Program-made: the position numbers and the translations under genes
Assembly: GCA_949710005.1 (NCBI GenBank)
Contig: OX453272.1
Location: 15,015,088-15,079,087 of the forward strand
Reading direction: 5' to 3'
Length of the DNA stretch: 64,000 nt
Source: Ricordea florida
Lineage: Eukaryota; Cnidaria; Anthozoa; Corallimorpharia; Ricordeidae
Notes under the pieces: model-generated
Database searches by the model: none
Told to the model about the DNA's origin: nothing
What the model saw: the letters and a program-made list of their open reading frames with translations, nothing else
In this document: positions 23,195 through 33,990 of the stretch, piece by piece
Layout of the letters: every line of letters begins with the position of its first letter
Position numbering within the stretch: the stretch's first letter is position 1

Positions 23195-25662
23195 CTAGAA
23201 ATACGACTCCCGCAAAACCTCGCGAAGCTAGTTTTTAAAGAACTCATAATAGTTTTTCATGAGGGATAAGACCCCAATTTATGTATTTACTTCGGTTACT
23301 AAATCATTATCACTTTTTGTATTTTCTCATTTCTTGTATTTATTATGATTATTGTTATTGCATTATTATTATTATTATAATTTCTGGTATTGTTATTTTT
23401 TTATGTTAAACATAATATACTGTTATGGGGTGGGGGTGTATGTCCTGTTCTGAGAAAAGGTTCCTCTGCTACTACAAGCAATACAGTTTTATTCTGAATA
23501 GGGTTTGTATCAGAGGTGGTAAAAATTACTCAACTATGAACAATACCATTTATTCTTCAGTTTAGACTTATAATCAAGTCATGGTTGCACAGCCACAGGA
23601 TCTTGAAATTCCCTTACATTTCCCTGACAAATGTAAAATTTCCCTTTCCAACTAAATTAGAAAAGTCCAAAATTAGTCCTGGTAATGGCCTCCAACCTCT
23701 CCTAACAGCCTACCTCTCCACCCATTTATTTAATATGCTTTCCGAAATTCACATACAGTGTACATGGATTTATAGTTTCTTAAAATAACAAGGTTATGGA
23801 AGAAGGATTGATTTTCTTGGATACCCAAAATCAGGTAATCAGCCATTTAATTCTACCAATCCAACACATTTCATGTCACATTCTTGACCACACCAAACCA
23901 TCACTAAATTGGCAAGAAATAAATTAGTAGTCTTAAATTTCACTTTTCCCTTAATTCTCTCAAATACTTAAACTTTCCCTTAGTTGATTTGAAATTCCCT
24001 GACTTTTCACTGACCTTGAAGAATTTTTTTCCCTTACCATTTTCTTACCTGTGGCAATCATGCTAGTGCAGTTATTTGTCCATACAGTTAGTGTGGAAAA
24101 TCATGACTGAAAGTATAGGCCATTTAGGAAACTTCAAAGACTTGTTATTACATACAGCACCCTTGCAATGAATATATAAGAAAGATCACTAAAAATTTTA
24201 GCATTACAAACTTCAGTTTCTCCCTTATAGAGTTTTTCTAATGAAAAAGGTCAACTGTGTATTGTGGTTGTCATTAAATATTTGTATTTGACATCATAAA
24301 AATGATTTAAACAGCATTAAGGAAAAAGGTTAAGATGTTACGCCTAATTTTGCAATGTAGGGCTTAAATTAACTTTTCATTTGTGGGAAAAGGGTAGGGG
24401 CTAAGAGAGTAACTCCCAGGGATACTTGGAACTCAAAGGTAAAAACCCATTTTGAAATGGCTATGGAACTTGTTTGTCCCCACGAAACCTTGTAATTACT
24501 TAATACATATATATAGGAAAGAAATATAGCAAAGAGAAATACTACTCAGAAGTCAGTAATGACAACTGCTTTATTTACAAATACTTGCACTGATCACTGA
24601 TAATACTGCAGAACCAGTCACTTATTGTTTGGTATGTTTTCTGTTGAAAATGCTAAACATAAAGTGCTACATCAAACAAATCTACAATATATTTTCACTG
24701 TTGCAATTATATCAGATCACATAATTATAAATAATTGCTATCACAACTGCAACCTCTGTATTGGGAATTTCTTTAAAACGGAAGGCAATCGTTTCACTAC
24801 GAAAAATACCTACCTGCATTCTCATTGCAGTATAAATATTACGTGACTGTCATCTTTCATTTCTTTGCGGTTGGTTTCTGTTTCCCCTTTCCTGAAACTT
24901 TTTTCACGACGATATGGTAATCTGTTTCCTCGTTCGTCCTCTGATTCTGTCTGTGCGCTGTTGCCATGATTTTCCTTAAATTCTGAATCTGTTTTCATTG
25001 CAGTTTGCCTTGTGATTATCATATTTTCCAGTGTATCTCAATCTTTTTGAAGTCGTTCCTTCTCGGTTTCCGTTCTAAGTCTCTCATGTCCTGTATAGCT
25101 AAAACGAGTCTTTGTTACTATCTATAACAAATTCAATTTCCCATCTAACTTGATTGCATTCCTGGTCCTTTTTCTTGCTGTTTCTTTGCCTTTTTTGAGC
25201 GAGCAGTTGTTGTCTCTGCCGCGATGTCTCTTGTTATCGTCCCTACCGTAGTTTCTTAATCTATTCTTTGAGTCGCCGCTTCCCGTGGGCTGATTTTTGC
25301 GGCATTCAAACTTACTCGACGACGATCCCTCGCCGCTCTTTCTTGTATATCTCGGAGATCTTCTTGCTGAGATGTACTTCCAGGGTTAGTGAAATCGGCT
25401 TCCACAAAATTCACATTATTTTCAAAACATCATTCACGGAATTCGAAATGGCGGAAATTCACATGAAGTAATGTTGCCAGGTAACCTGGCCTGCGAACGG
25501 ACACCTTTAAAATATAGATATATATATATATATATATATAAATATACATATATAAAAACTCTCGGCTCGATTTACTCGCGCTTGCGAGCCACGTGGTCTG
25601 ACCGAAAGCGACACGATTAGTAACCTCGCTACGCTCGGCCTTCGGCCTCGCTTCGCGAGGAA
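23195..25662 (-). mobile_element. Helentron-like element, copy 3 (diverged, shorter)
   Basis: The ends match copies 1 and 2 (CTAGAAATACGACTCCCGC ... CTTCGCGAGGAA). The interior is shorter and clearly more diverged, though the order of blocks is kept: microsatellite, CAGAGGTGGTA block, coding-like stretch near 25430-25310, and the terminal CCAGGTAACCTGGCCTGCG block. Flanks again read through in the LINE frame (YLN on one side, NQLLLSC on the other). Confidence 0.65.
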
Positions 25663-26006
25663 TTATTCAAGTAATGGTAGAGTTGGTTGTAAATAATTTT
25701 TTCAAAAACTTTAGAAACTATCGGAATTACGGAAATTGGCCTTTAATTGTTAGGATCCGAGTTGAGACCCTTTTTAAAGGTTGGGATTACTTTGGCCGTT
25801 TTCCATTCGTTTGGATATATCCCAGTGAGTATAGACTTTGAAAATATAGCAGTAAGTGACGGTGCGATAATAACAGCAGCCATCTTCAACAGCTTGCTCG
25901 GAATCTTATCAAGACCTGTGGCTTTTTTATCATCGATTTTTTATCACCTACGTAGAAATTTCGGTTAGCTGTGTTTATGGTTTCAACGTCGCTCTCGTTG
26001 TCCCAC
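25663..26006 (-). pseudogene. LINE reverse transcriptase fragment L3 (N-terminal RT part)
   Basis: The minus-strand frame reads LLKMAAVIIAPSLTAIFSKS, EWKTAKVIPTFKKG and RPISVIPIVSKVFEKIIYNQ, the fingers of CR1/L2-like RT, with one internal stop before RPIS. A frame break near 25930 separates an upstream piece. Similarity ends at about 26006, where sequence of the virus-like cluster starts. Confidence 0.8.
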
Positions 26007-26028
26007 GCCTGTTTTCTTCAAACAAAAA

Positions 26029-26559
26029 ATGGCACAACTTGGCGAAGACGTAGCCCCTAATAAATGAAATAACATCTGATGGTCGACCGGTTCTTCTGAC
26101 AGATCACTACTAGGCCACAACAAGTCTGAAAAGTTTTGAAAATCAGAGAGAGTCCATAGACCATAAGATGGAAGCGACTAAAAGTCAAATCGACCAACTC
26201 GGGCGAGAGAATGAAGTGAAAGAAGAGCGAATGTCCCATAGGGATGGAATCAAGGCAATCTTTAAAAACTATGGCTTTACCGCTTTTGCTGTTTGACTGC
26301 CGTTGGTGTTTTCATCGGTGTTAATGTGTCTAATCTAAAGGATGGTTTGACCAGTATTGCAAAGGGCGTTGGCAGTGGTTTGAAAGTGACTGGAAAGAAG
26401 CCGATTGCGTAGATATTACCGGGAATGATAGGGGCAATAGCCAGTTTCATCTTCAAAACTGCGGGGGAGGTCGTTGGATTTTTAGCTAAAAACGCATGGC
26501 TTCTGATAGTCGCTGCGGTTGTATATTTTGTGGAACAGTTTAGAAAGAGGAAGCGCTAA
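26029..26559 (+). pseudogene. virus-like cluster: coiled-coil/membrane protein, frameshifted
   Basis: From 26168 the frame reads MEATKSQIDQLGRENEVKEE and HRDGIKAIFKNYGFTAFAV, a helical charged stretch, then hits a stop at about 26298. In the next frame it continues as GVFIGVNVSNLKDGLTSIAK and, after a second stop, GMIGAIASFIFKTAGEVVGF and AKNAWLLIVAAVVYFVEQF. It ends with a basic tail at 26559. The layout is a coiled coil, a Gly-rich hydrophobic stretch and a C-terminal membrane helix. One frameshift and one stop kill it. Upstream at 26029 a tiny ORF (MAQLGEDVAPNK) may be another remnant. Function unknown. Confidence 0.45.
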
Positions 26560-26572
26560 GTAAAAAAAAAAC

Positions 26573-26710
26573 ATGTCTACGGCTGTTGTTCCCTCTCGAA
26601 ATTATCCATCACTTCCAGTCCAGCAAAACAATCGTCCAATCCACTACTTTACTCTGTTGATCTTAGATGAAAAGGGAAGAAAGCCGAACTTTAAGAACGA
26701 ATTAATTTAA
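26573..26710 (+). CDS. virus-like cluster: 45-codon ORF
   Basis: An ATG directly after the preceding gene opens MSTAVVPSRNYPSLPVQQNN and ends KNELI, stop TAA. It lies 13 bases from the previous stop and 24 bases from the next ATG, a tight spacing like that of virus or transposon gene blocks. No family recognised. Confidence 0.3.
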   Translation: MSTAVVPSRNYPSLPVQQNNRPIHYFTLLILDEKGRKPNFKNELI

Positions 26711-26734
26711 AGATTTCTTACTAATTTTATTAAA

Positions 26735-27269
26735 ATGGAATACAGTGATATCTATCTACAGTTACCTGCAGAAAATGATGGCAATTTCAGACTCCAAAGA
26801 TCATGCGAGGTATTGCAAAATCTTGAAAACGAAATCAAGCATTGTGTGTGTGTGTGTGCGGAAAAAATAGTCACGGCTCAGAAAACTAATTGTACGGTCA
26901 ACAGGTGGAATTTCTGTTTTATTCTCAGGAACTGGATTAGCGTTATCCATAACGGGGTTTGGTGAATCGGTAGGTGCTCTTATTGGAGGACTTGGAGTAT
27001 TATTTGGTGTTATTTCTACAACATCTGGAGTAAAAGTATCGAGAACGATAGCTAAACATGAAAATACAGCCCAATTAGCGAAGGCAAAGGTTAACACATT
27101 AAAAGATATCATCTCAAAAGCACTTTTGAATAATAAGATATCTGATGACGAATTTTCCTTTACTAAATATAACAGTATGAAGCAAGATATTAGACTGAAA
27201 CAGGTGAATGAAGAAAAAAAGCTCCCATTATTTCAGAACTTCGAACGCAGATTCGGAAAGAGATATTAG
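26735..27269 (+). pseudogene. virus-like cluster: membrane/helical protein broken at a TG repeat
   Basis: The frame from ATG 26735 (MEYSDIYLQLPAENDGNFRL...LENEIKHC) runs into a TG dinucleotide run at about 26842-26860 and leaves frame. In the +1 frame the protein resumes with GISVLFSGTGLALSITGFGE, GALIGGLGVLFGVISTTSGV, then a helical stretch (HENTAQLAKAKVNTLKDIIS, KALLNNKISDDEFSF) and stops at 27267. The part before the break plus the hydrophobic Gly-rich block and helical tail suggest a membrane-associated protein of about 175 residues. Slippage at the TG run is the likely lesion. Confidence 0.5.
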
Positions 27270-27394
27270 AAGAGATATTAAAGAACGTACGATGAAAATA
27301 TCGTTTGAGAGAAGACCGGTAGGATGTATTTATGAGATTGGCTGTTTCAAGATTCGAGGGTGACTTAAAACCGACTTTCAAAATAAGGTTGGAT

Positions 27395-28099
27395 TACTTG
27401 ATGAATTCAAAAAAAATATCCAAAGGCTGACCTTTCAAAGTTTCAATTTGTTTCACACAGCTATGGAGGATATATTTACTGGAAACATAATAGGAGGCTT
27501 AATATAGTGAGTTACGATGACTTATCCTGAAAAACTGATGATATTGACTCTGAATTGAATTGAAGATTAAATTGAAATTAAGGAATCGTTCTTCGATAGT
27601 TTAAAATTAACCAATAAAACATATCCTATCCCTGCTATTAATTTTTGAAAACTCGGTATCAGACATCACAACCTTATTAACAAACTCGGATATTCACATG
27701 TCACTTTCAAGTCTGCGAAACAAGCAAGAAAATGGCTAAATAGACCTGTTTTTAACTATTGGCCTGTTAAAGTTGGAAGTAGTTGGAAATAGCGGAGGAG
27801 CTCAAGAGACAGAACAACAATTTCTAACACTCTTTGAATCCGGTGTAATTGAAAACGATACATCGAAATCAGTTCAACGATACCAGCTAGCTGGTCAAGA
27901 AGCGAAATTACGACTGGATTTAGCTGTTGCTCCAGTCTTGTGGCTGATGCCGAGTAGTTTTGTAAACACTGAGAGTATGACTGGTTATAATAATAAGCTT
28001 TTGAAAGCGACTAGTGATATGGGTTTTGGAGTTAATAATTCGTTAAACACTGAGGCAAAACCTGTGGGAATTAACATAATATGGGTTCTTCAAAGGTAA
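27395..28099 (+). pseudogene. virus-like cluster: ORF fragments including an open frame 27773-28099
   Basis: Short readable pieces at about 27400-27530 (KKYPKADLSKFQFVSHSYGG) and 27650-27790 (GYSHVTFKSAKQARKWLNR) precede an open frame 27773-28099. That frame reads EQQFLTLFESGVI, DTSKSVQRYQLAGQEAKLRL and VAPVLWLMPSSF. No family is recognised. The open part lacks a good upstream start and may itself be a fragment. Confidence 0.35.
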
Positions 28100-28260
28100 A
28101 ATTACCACATGAGGTAAAACCTAAACCCACGCATAAAATATAGAAACCGGATATTAGGCGGATGATAGACGCAAAGCCTCCTTCAACGACCTCACGGCAT
28201 GAAATTAATCTTACTGGGTTGACTGTCATGGGTGGATTAGCATGGTATCTATTTCGGTAA
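28081..28260 (+). pseudogene. virus-like cluster: small tail-anchored protein with internal stop
   Basis: From ATG 28081: MGSSKVKLPHEVKPKPTHKI, then a TAG, then a charged stretch and a C-terminal hydrophobic segment (INLTGLTVMGGLAWYLFR) before TAA at 28260. It overlaps the end of the previous frame by about 20 bases. Product unknown. Confidence 0.3.
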
Positions 28261-28413
28261 CTGACACGCAACTAATCACGAGCGCAGTCTTTCAGCAGAT
28301 GGTTACTTTACGTGTGACTAATTAGTACACAATCGTAGAATGCATACCTCTCAGACATAGCAACAGGCAAACCTGAAAGTAGATTTGATTTTTACTCTCA
28401 GACTTGCTGGTTA

Positions 28414-28872
28414 TTAGGTCGCTCTGGTATGCATTGACGTCATAGGGTTATAAAAGCTGACTTTTCGTTGTATTGTATGACAAACTCTACAAGAATTCTT
28501 CTGTCTGTTATGTTCGCAAATGTCTTTACTACCACATAATTTACAAACATATTTCTGTCTGTTGTGTTCACATATTTGAGAACCTCTACGATCTTTACAA
28601 AGATTTTTCTGTCTGTTATGTTCACATATAGTTTTTCCTTCACTTTTCTTGCAAATATATTTATATTTTCTATCTATACAATCGCTTCGTGGGGACATTA
28701 ATCTCAGGTATCGGCTCGTGTAGTATATTGGAAGACGCGTCAGACGCGGTATAAGTCTTTGTGGTGCAAAGCCTAGATCTTCAATGAGTTCAGCTTTACG
28801 TAATTTGTAATATCCCTTGATTCCTCGCTGTTTGGCAAGGGCTTTTATTTCTTTCACTGTTTGTTTGTTCAT
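28414..28872 (-). CDS. Cys/His-repeat protein with SAP-like N-terminus
   Basis: An intact 152-codon ORF. Residues about 4-32 (TVKEIKALAKQRGIKGYYKL...ELIEDLG) resemble a SAP or Rho-N type DNA-binding helix pair. Residues about 70-135 hold four iterations of a roughly 20-residue unit with consensus C-K-x-C..G...ICEHNRQK, giving CEHNRQKNLC, CEHNRQKYVCKLCG and CEHNRQKNSCRVC. Two units lack the second Cys of CxxC. Cys/His repeats of this kind occur in large DNA viruses and related elements. It is convergent to the plus-strand cluster and close to its end, so it probably belongs to the same block. Confidence 0.55.
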   Translation of the reverse strand: MNKQTVKEIKALAKQRGIKGYYKLRKAELIEDLGFAPQRLIPRLTRLPIYYTSRYLRLMSPRSDCIDRKYKYICKKSEGKTICEHNRQKNLCKDRRGSQICEHNRQKYVCKLCGSKDICEHNRQKNSCRVCHTIQRKVSFYNPMTSMHTRAT

Positions 28873-28904
28873 TCTTATTATACATATCTATATCTTTAAG
28901 TGAG

Positions 28905-29125
28905 TTTGACTGATTATGATTGAAATTTTAAAAAATGTGCTTTTGACCTATTATGATTGAAATTTCGCAAAATGTGTTATGAAATTTCGCATTGAATTTT
29001 CACATGAAATTTACACATTTAAATTTTATATGAAAATTTTTAACATAAAAATTCGCCATGGATTTTTGCAGCAAGGCCAGATCAGTTTTGAGCGATTATG
29101 TTTGAAATTTTCCAAAATGTTCTAG
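28905..29125. repeat. degenerate direct repeats
   Basis: The unit ATTATGATTGAAATTT..AAAATGTG occurs near 28914, 28950 and (diverged) 29096, with related GAAATTTCGCA and inverted AAATTTCA/TGAAATTT pieces between. It lies just beyond the start of the Cys/His-repeat gene and could be promoter or terminal repeat sequence of the virus-like block. Confidence 0.4.
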
Positions 29126-29129
29126 AAAT

Positions 29130-30315
29130 CTCGAATGACAACCACTAGGGCCAAGTCATGAACAGTTTGCTTGAAACGTTATAACTAGCGCAGACATAAT
29201 TCAGCATATGAGATATGTAAATGCCCATGTGCCTGTAATGCAGGTGATAAGATTATCGTTGACTATTGAGGAGCGGAGCCATCCGAAATGACGCTTTATT
29301 TTGTAAAGAGGTTCCACTAACGACAGATATCTACTTACAAAACTGAAATAAATCATGAGCACAACTATAACACAATGAAAGTAATGTGAATGTTTAGGGA
29401 TATCCTAGCAATCGCAAAGGGGTTTTTTGTGGGAATTTATGAAAGCCTGCAGCTGTCATGAGAGAGTTAAATTGTGTGTGCTATCCATTTGTACATTGGC
29501 GGAAAACACTGAGTCAAAAATTATTTGTTCAATTATTACCTGGCTAAACTACGAGCCTCCTAACGCAAGCTGCTAATTATTGAAATCAATAGCGTTATTA
29601 TGAAGTTCTCTTGAACCAACAAATTATTTGTCAGAATTATTTGCACTCGCATTGATAATCGATGATCCCTGACATAAAACGCGGCGTATAGAATAAATGA
29701 GAAGAGTCATGAATTTCATAAAGTACTCTGACAGACAATTCGAGTACTTTGTACATAAAGTACTTTGACAGACAAAAACAGAATACAAATGTGTGAAGAT
29801 ACATCAAGTACCAGTGATGAATAAAGGAATTTGTGCTGACATGCGTACTTGAAGGTTCGACGATAATGAAAGCTTGTTAGCACCGAGCTCAAAATAATTT
29901 GGTTTCAACTGTTATTAGGATTTTTTTCTCTCCATGGGTTACCCTTTCTAAGGCAATAAGACGCGATGGGAGATCTTCACAAATCAGATTATATTAGATG
30001 GTCTTGAACGGCAGGTGTTCCCGGTGATTATAACAATCCGTTAGCCTGACCATAAATTAAGATCATTTTCAAGGCTGACGAAGCTATTTGTTCTGAACGG
30101 ACAGAACAAAGATTGTGGCAAATGAAAACTAAATAATGAATAGCCAATGTTCACAATGGCAAAATTGAGATTATTCTTCGCCGCATAACCCAGGCGTGAT
30201 ACTGAAATATACCTTGAGTTATATTTGCTCAACTTCATTCGGAGAGGAGTATCTTCTGCATAGCATGTGATTATCCAACGTCTTCACTTCTGGGATAAAC
30301 TTTGGTGGCTTTCCT
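29130..30315. other. upstream region of the M13 peptidase gene
   Basis: No coding region recognised. A 22-base direct repeat (CATAAAGTACTCTGACAGAC and CATAAAGTACTTTGACAGAC) lies near 29718 and 29753. The gene's promoter and 5' UTR must lie in the right part, but no clear core promoter stood out. Confidence 0.35.
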
Positions 30316-30322
30316 ATGAAAA

Positions 30323-30602
30323 ATGACAGATCGACGCTATCGCATTACAAACCAAGGAGAAATGTTTCTAGGTGGAAATGCAAACAACAGTGAAGTTAGA
30401 GTTTTGGACGATAAACGATCACACAGAAAACACAGCAAAACAATAACTCTCTTCCTATTAATATTCCTTGTTTTGGTCTGCATCGTACTTGCTGTGCTGC
30501 TAGCAGTAGAGAAAATTCGTCACAAAGAATCACAGTCAACAGACACAGAGAAAGAGCCAACAAGAGTTTGCACAACTGCAGAATGTGTTCTTGCATCTTC
30601 CG
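30323..30602 (+). CDS. M13 peptidase exon 1
   Basis: Starts at ATG 30323 (MTDRRYRITNQGEMFLGG). Residues about 40-62 (TITLFLLIFLVLVCIVLAVL) form a signal-anchor flanked by Arg/Lys/His on the cytoplasmic side. Ends with CTTAECVLASS and a GTGAGT donor at 30603, phase 1. The cytoplasmic tail lacks obvious sorting motifs. Confidence 0.85.
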
Positions 30603-33600
30603 GTGAGTCTCCGAATTATTGCGTACCTTTTCATGTCATTTTGTTCAAGCCATATAGCTTCTACTGCACATCCTTGCCACTTTATCTATCACAATAACGT
30701 AAACTAACATTTAGTCTAATACATTTAGTGTTAACTATTATTGTAGCTCTACGTGTACTGTACATTTCTATGCATTTTTCCTTTCGATGGCACACAAAAA
30801 AAAACAAAGAAAATTAACAATTATGTTTTTCATTTTCGTGAAATAGCGAGAGGAGAGTCCATCTGTAGCATGCACAATCCTGAAATGAATGAGACGGTCG
30901 GGCGGGTGTCCTCGGATTACTGCGAACATCATTAAAGCCGAAAAATATAACTTAAGATGTCTCCTTCCTTTTAAGAGAATATATAGGCGTGGCGGCCAAC
31001 ACGACAAGGCCTCCAAGATAAACAAAGTGATATCTATTCCCAAATGAATAATAGCATCGACAGAATAACATAATTATTGTTTCGCTTGATCTAAAGGGAC
31101 CGTATCCTGAAATTGAAACGAGAAATTTGACGAATGAAGTCATCTGAATTCAGTATCTTAGAGATAAAATTCGTTATTTTGGAATTTTAATGGCATGCCA
31201 CAGGACGATGGGGACAATTTAAACCACTTCTTGAGTCAAAGTAAATAACATCTTTTAGGCTGTTACCTACTGTTCATTGTGATATATTGTAAGGTAAAGG
31301 CAACCGTTTGGAAAGTACATTGTATTCTTTATAAAATACATTGGCTGGTCAAAATTGTCGGTACACGTAGACCTTATAAAGCTAAGAAATAGAGAGTCCA
31401 GTTATCGGACTAAGTGGCCTGGCCAAGAAACGTTTCAGTTGTAGCCTACGAGAAAATACACCATTTTGAAGATACGACTTGATTCGATGAAACAAGAGCA
31501 TGTACAAATGAAAACAAAGTAGCTCAGTCTGCAGTGTTTGACCAATTCATTTTGGAGCGAAACAAGAAACCCTCTCAACTGCCATGAATAATGCAAGTCA
31601 TGATATTACTCATTTTGTACAGGACATCAAATGATTTCGAGTGCAATGTGGAATACATGAGCACAGGTAAATTTTTCAAAGACTGGAAAACTTGCACGAG
31701 CCTGAGGGGCGTGTGCGATTTGTTGTCTTTGAAAAAACTACGAGTGCTTATTTATACAAAATTGCACTCGAAACCATGTATTTGAGTTATTTGATTACTT
31801 GTCAATAACATACATGCAAAAATTTAGTTTCAAATGTCGGTGTTAAATTTCAACTTTCTGCACTGTTTGGGATTAATTGACGAGCTCTCAGCCTATCAGC
31901 GCGTTTACATTTTTCATACACATTATTACGGGGGAAAACACATGTCCAAGGTGAAAATATATAGGCATCATTACAAAACCAAACAAAGCCTGTGGCTTTT
32001 AGAATCCATCTTAGAAGCCCAAAAACATAACGGTAAAGTTCTGGGGCGAAACAATAAAACGCGGCTGACCAGAAGAGAAGTAAGAGTTTCATTTCCGTGC
32101 TGTACTGGTTTCAAGTGTTAGCTTTTAAAAGCAACGAACCGAATTATAGTGAATTCCATTCCAATGACGGCAGACCAATATAAGGATCGTTACAAAGTGC
32201 GATCTACTTCTTTAGAGTAGTTATTGATATAAAGCCAAGAAGGCCAACAGAAATATCATGTTCGTTTTTCATTCGTTCTTTCCTCTTTTTTTTGAATGTA
32301 TCGATCTTTCGTTGATTACCAGTTACAGTCTAAGATCGTAATTGATATGAAAACTCTTAGAATTTTCGTAATAAACTATATGCTTCGATGCGTTAGAATT
32401 GGTTAAAAATGAGTGCGTTCTGTTCTTTGATTTCCGAAAATCTCCAAAAGCTCATTGGGCAAAATGGTGTTTGTTTCCGCGACATATACTTCATATACAA
32501 CATATACGGTACCATGTTTCATGAAGGCAATCTCAATAACTTATTTGAACCTAGATGCTTGTGATTGGTTGACTATGTAAGCGTTAGGAATAATTGGGGT
32601 CTGCCCTTATGACTTCGTTGCTACCAATCAAAAATTTAGATGTATAAAGTATACCCACAGGTATACCAGAAGGTGTAATAAATAAAACGAGAGAGCACTT
32701 AGATGTCGTCCAGTTGTCCCAGGACCGGCATTTCACAACTACGCATGGCATTCAACAATAGGCGGTTTTTTTGTGCAAACAAGTGGCCGGTTGTTCAGCA
32801 GTTAGGCTAAACACCCAACAAACCGACATTTCAAGTGCTTCTCTCGTAAAGGCACATGTGGAATGTGACCTCTGAATGCTTTGATCAATTTTCGTTTTGG
32901 TGCTAAGTGGTCTCGCTTCGGGTCGGAGTCGATTCTCTATAATTAAAAGTGGTTTGGCTTCAATTCAGTAGACGTATGGAATTCTTGTTTGTCTGTGTTG
33001 ACGGTTTTGATTCTAGCGGTGCTTTGGTATCTTTAACTACAAACTTAGCCAAAAAGTGACGACAACGCACGAATCTAAAATTCAGATAATTCACTCATCC
33101 GTTAACTACTTCTTTCGCGGAGAAAAGCAGAGACCTTATTTCAGGTCATGATACGTCAAATTTCGTACTTCCCCGAGCCACAGAAAATGTGAATGCGAGA
33201 AATTTCCAGATTTACAAAGGGCCTTTTTTTCCTCAAGGTGGATCAGTACATTTGCTTCAAATTCATTGATAAGGCGATATTAAGCAATAATCAGTGGTTT
33301 GTCTTGCTATTTTATTACGCGGCCACCTCCTTTAAGGGACAACCTTTTTCCTGCACCAAGGGAGCTCGTTTAAGGGAAAGTTGTCTCTATAATAATTATG
33401 ATCTTTTTTTATGTTCGAGACATTTTACGGAATGTCGATCAAGGAGTGGATCCGTGCGATGACTTCTTTCTGCACGCTTGTGGCGGATGGATACAAAACA
33501 ACCCTATTCCACCCAACGAACCACTTTGGAACCAAGTCCTGATTCTTAAAACCAGAAACGATCACCTTTTGAAGTCCTTACTTGACGATACCAAAGTTCG

Positions 33601-33955
33601 AGAGCAATACAAAGAGGTGAGTACAGTTTGTATTCATTGACTTCTTAACCAGACTATTTTTTATGATTTTGTCATCTGATAAAAGTTATTATCATAAGTT
33701 AAAAGTCAATCTGTATGCCGACCAGTAACTAGTTCCAGATGTTTTAATGTTGTTTTAAATTCTCTGACCTCTACATATTTACAGCGCAGCCTGTTTTCCC
33801 TACTGTAGCGCGTACCTGTGCCTTACTAGAACCCGTATCTATTAATTGTAATGGTTATTTTAAAAGAGAAGAATCTTATCATCGACTCTGTTGTTAAGGA
33901 AAAGAAAATAGAGTATACGATATGTAGGATTCAAACGAGCGCCTTTCATGTCTTT

Positions 33956-33990
<35 letters not shown>

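Noticed and set aside
16674-25662. The three repeated copies as introner-like introns in the LINE ORF
   Set aside because: The minus-strand 3' end (TTTCTAG) resembles an acceptor, but no GT donor lies at the other end (TTCCTCGCG).
31834-32121. 95-codon ORF in intron 1
   Set aside because: It overlaps a dispersed repeat also found at 37600-37790 and has no conserved motif.
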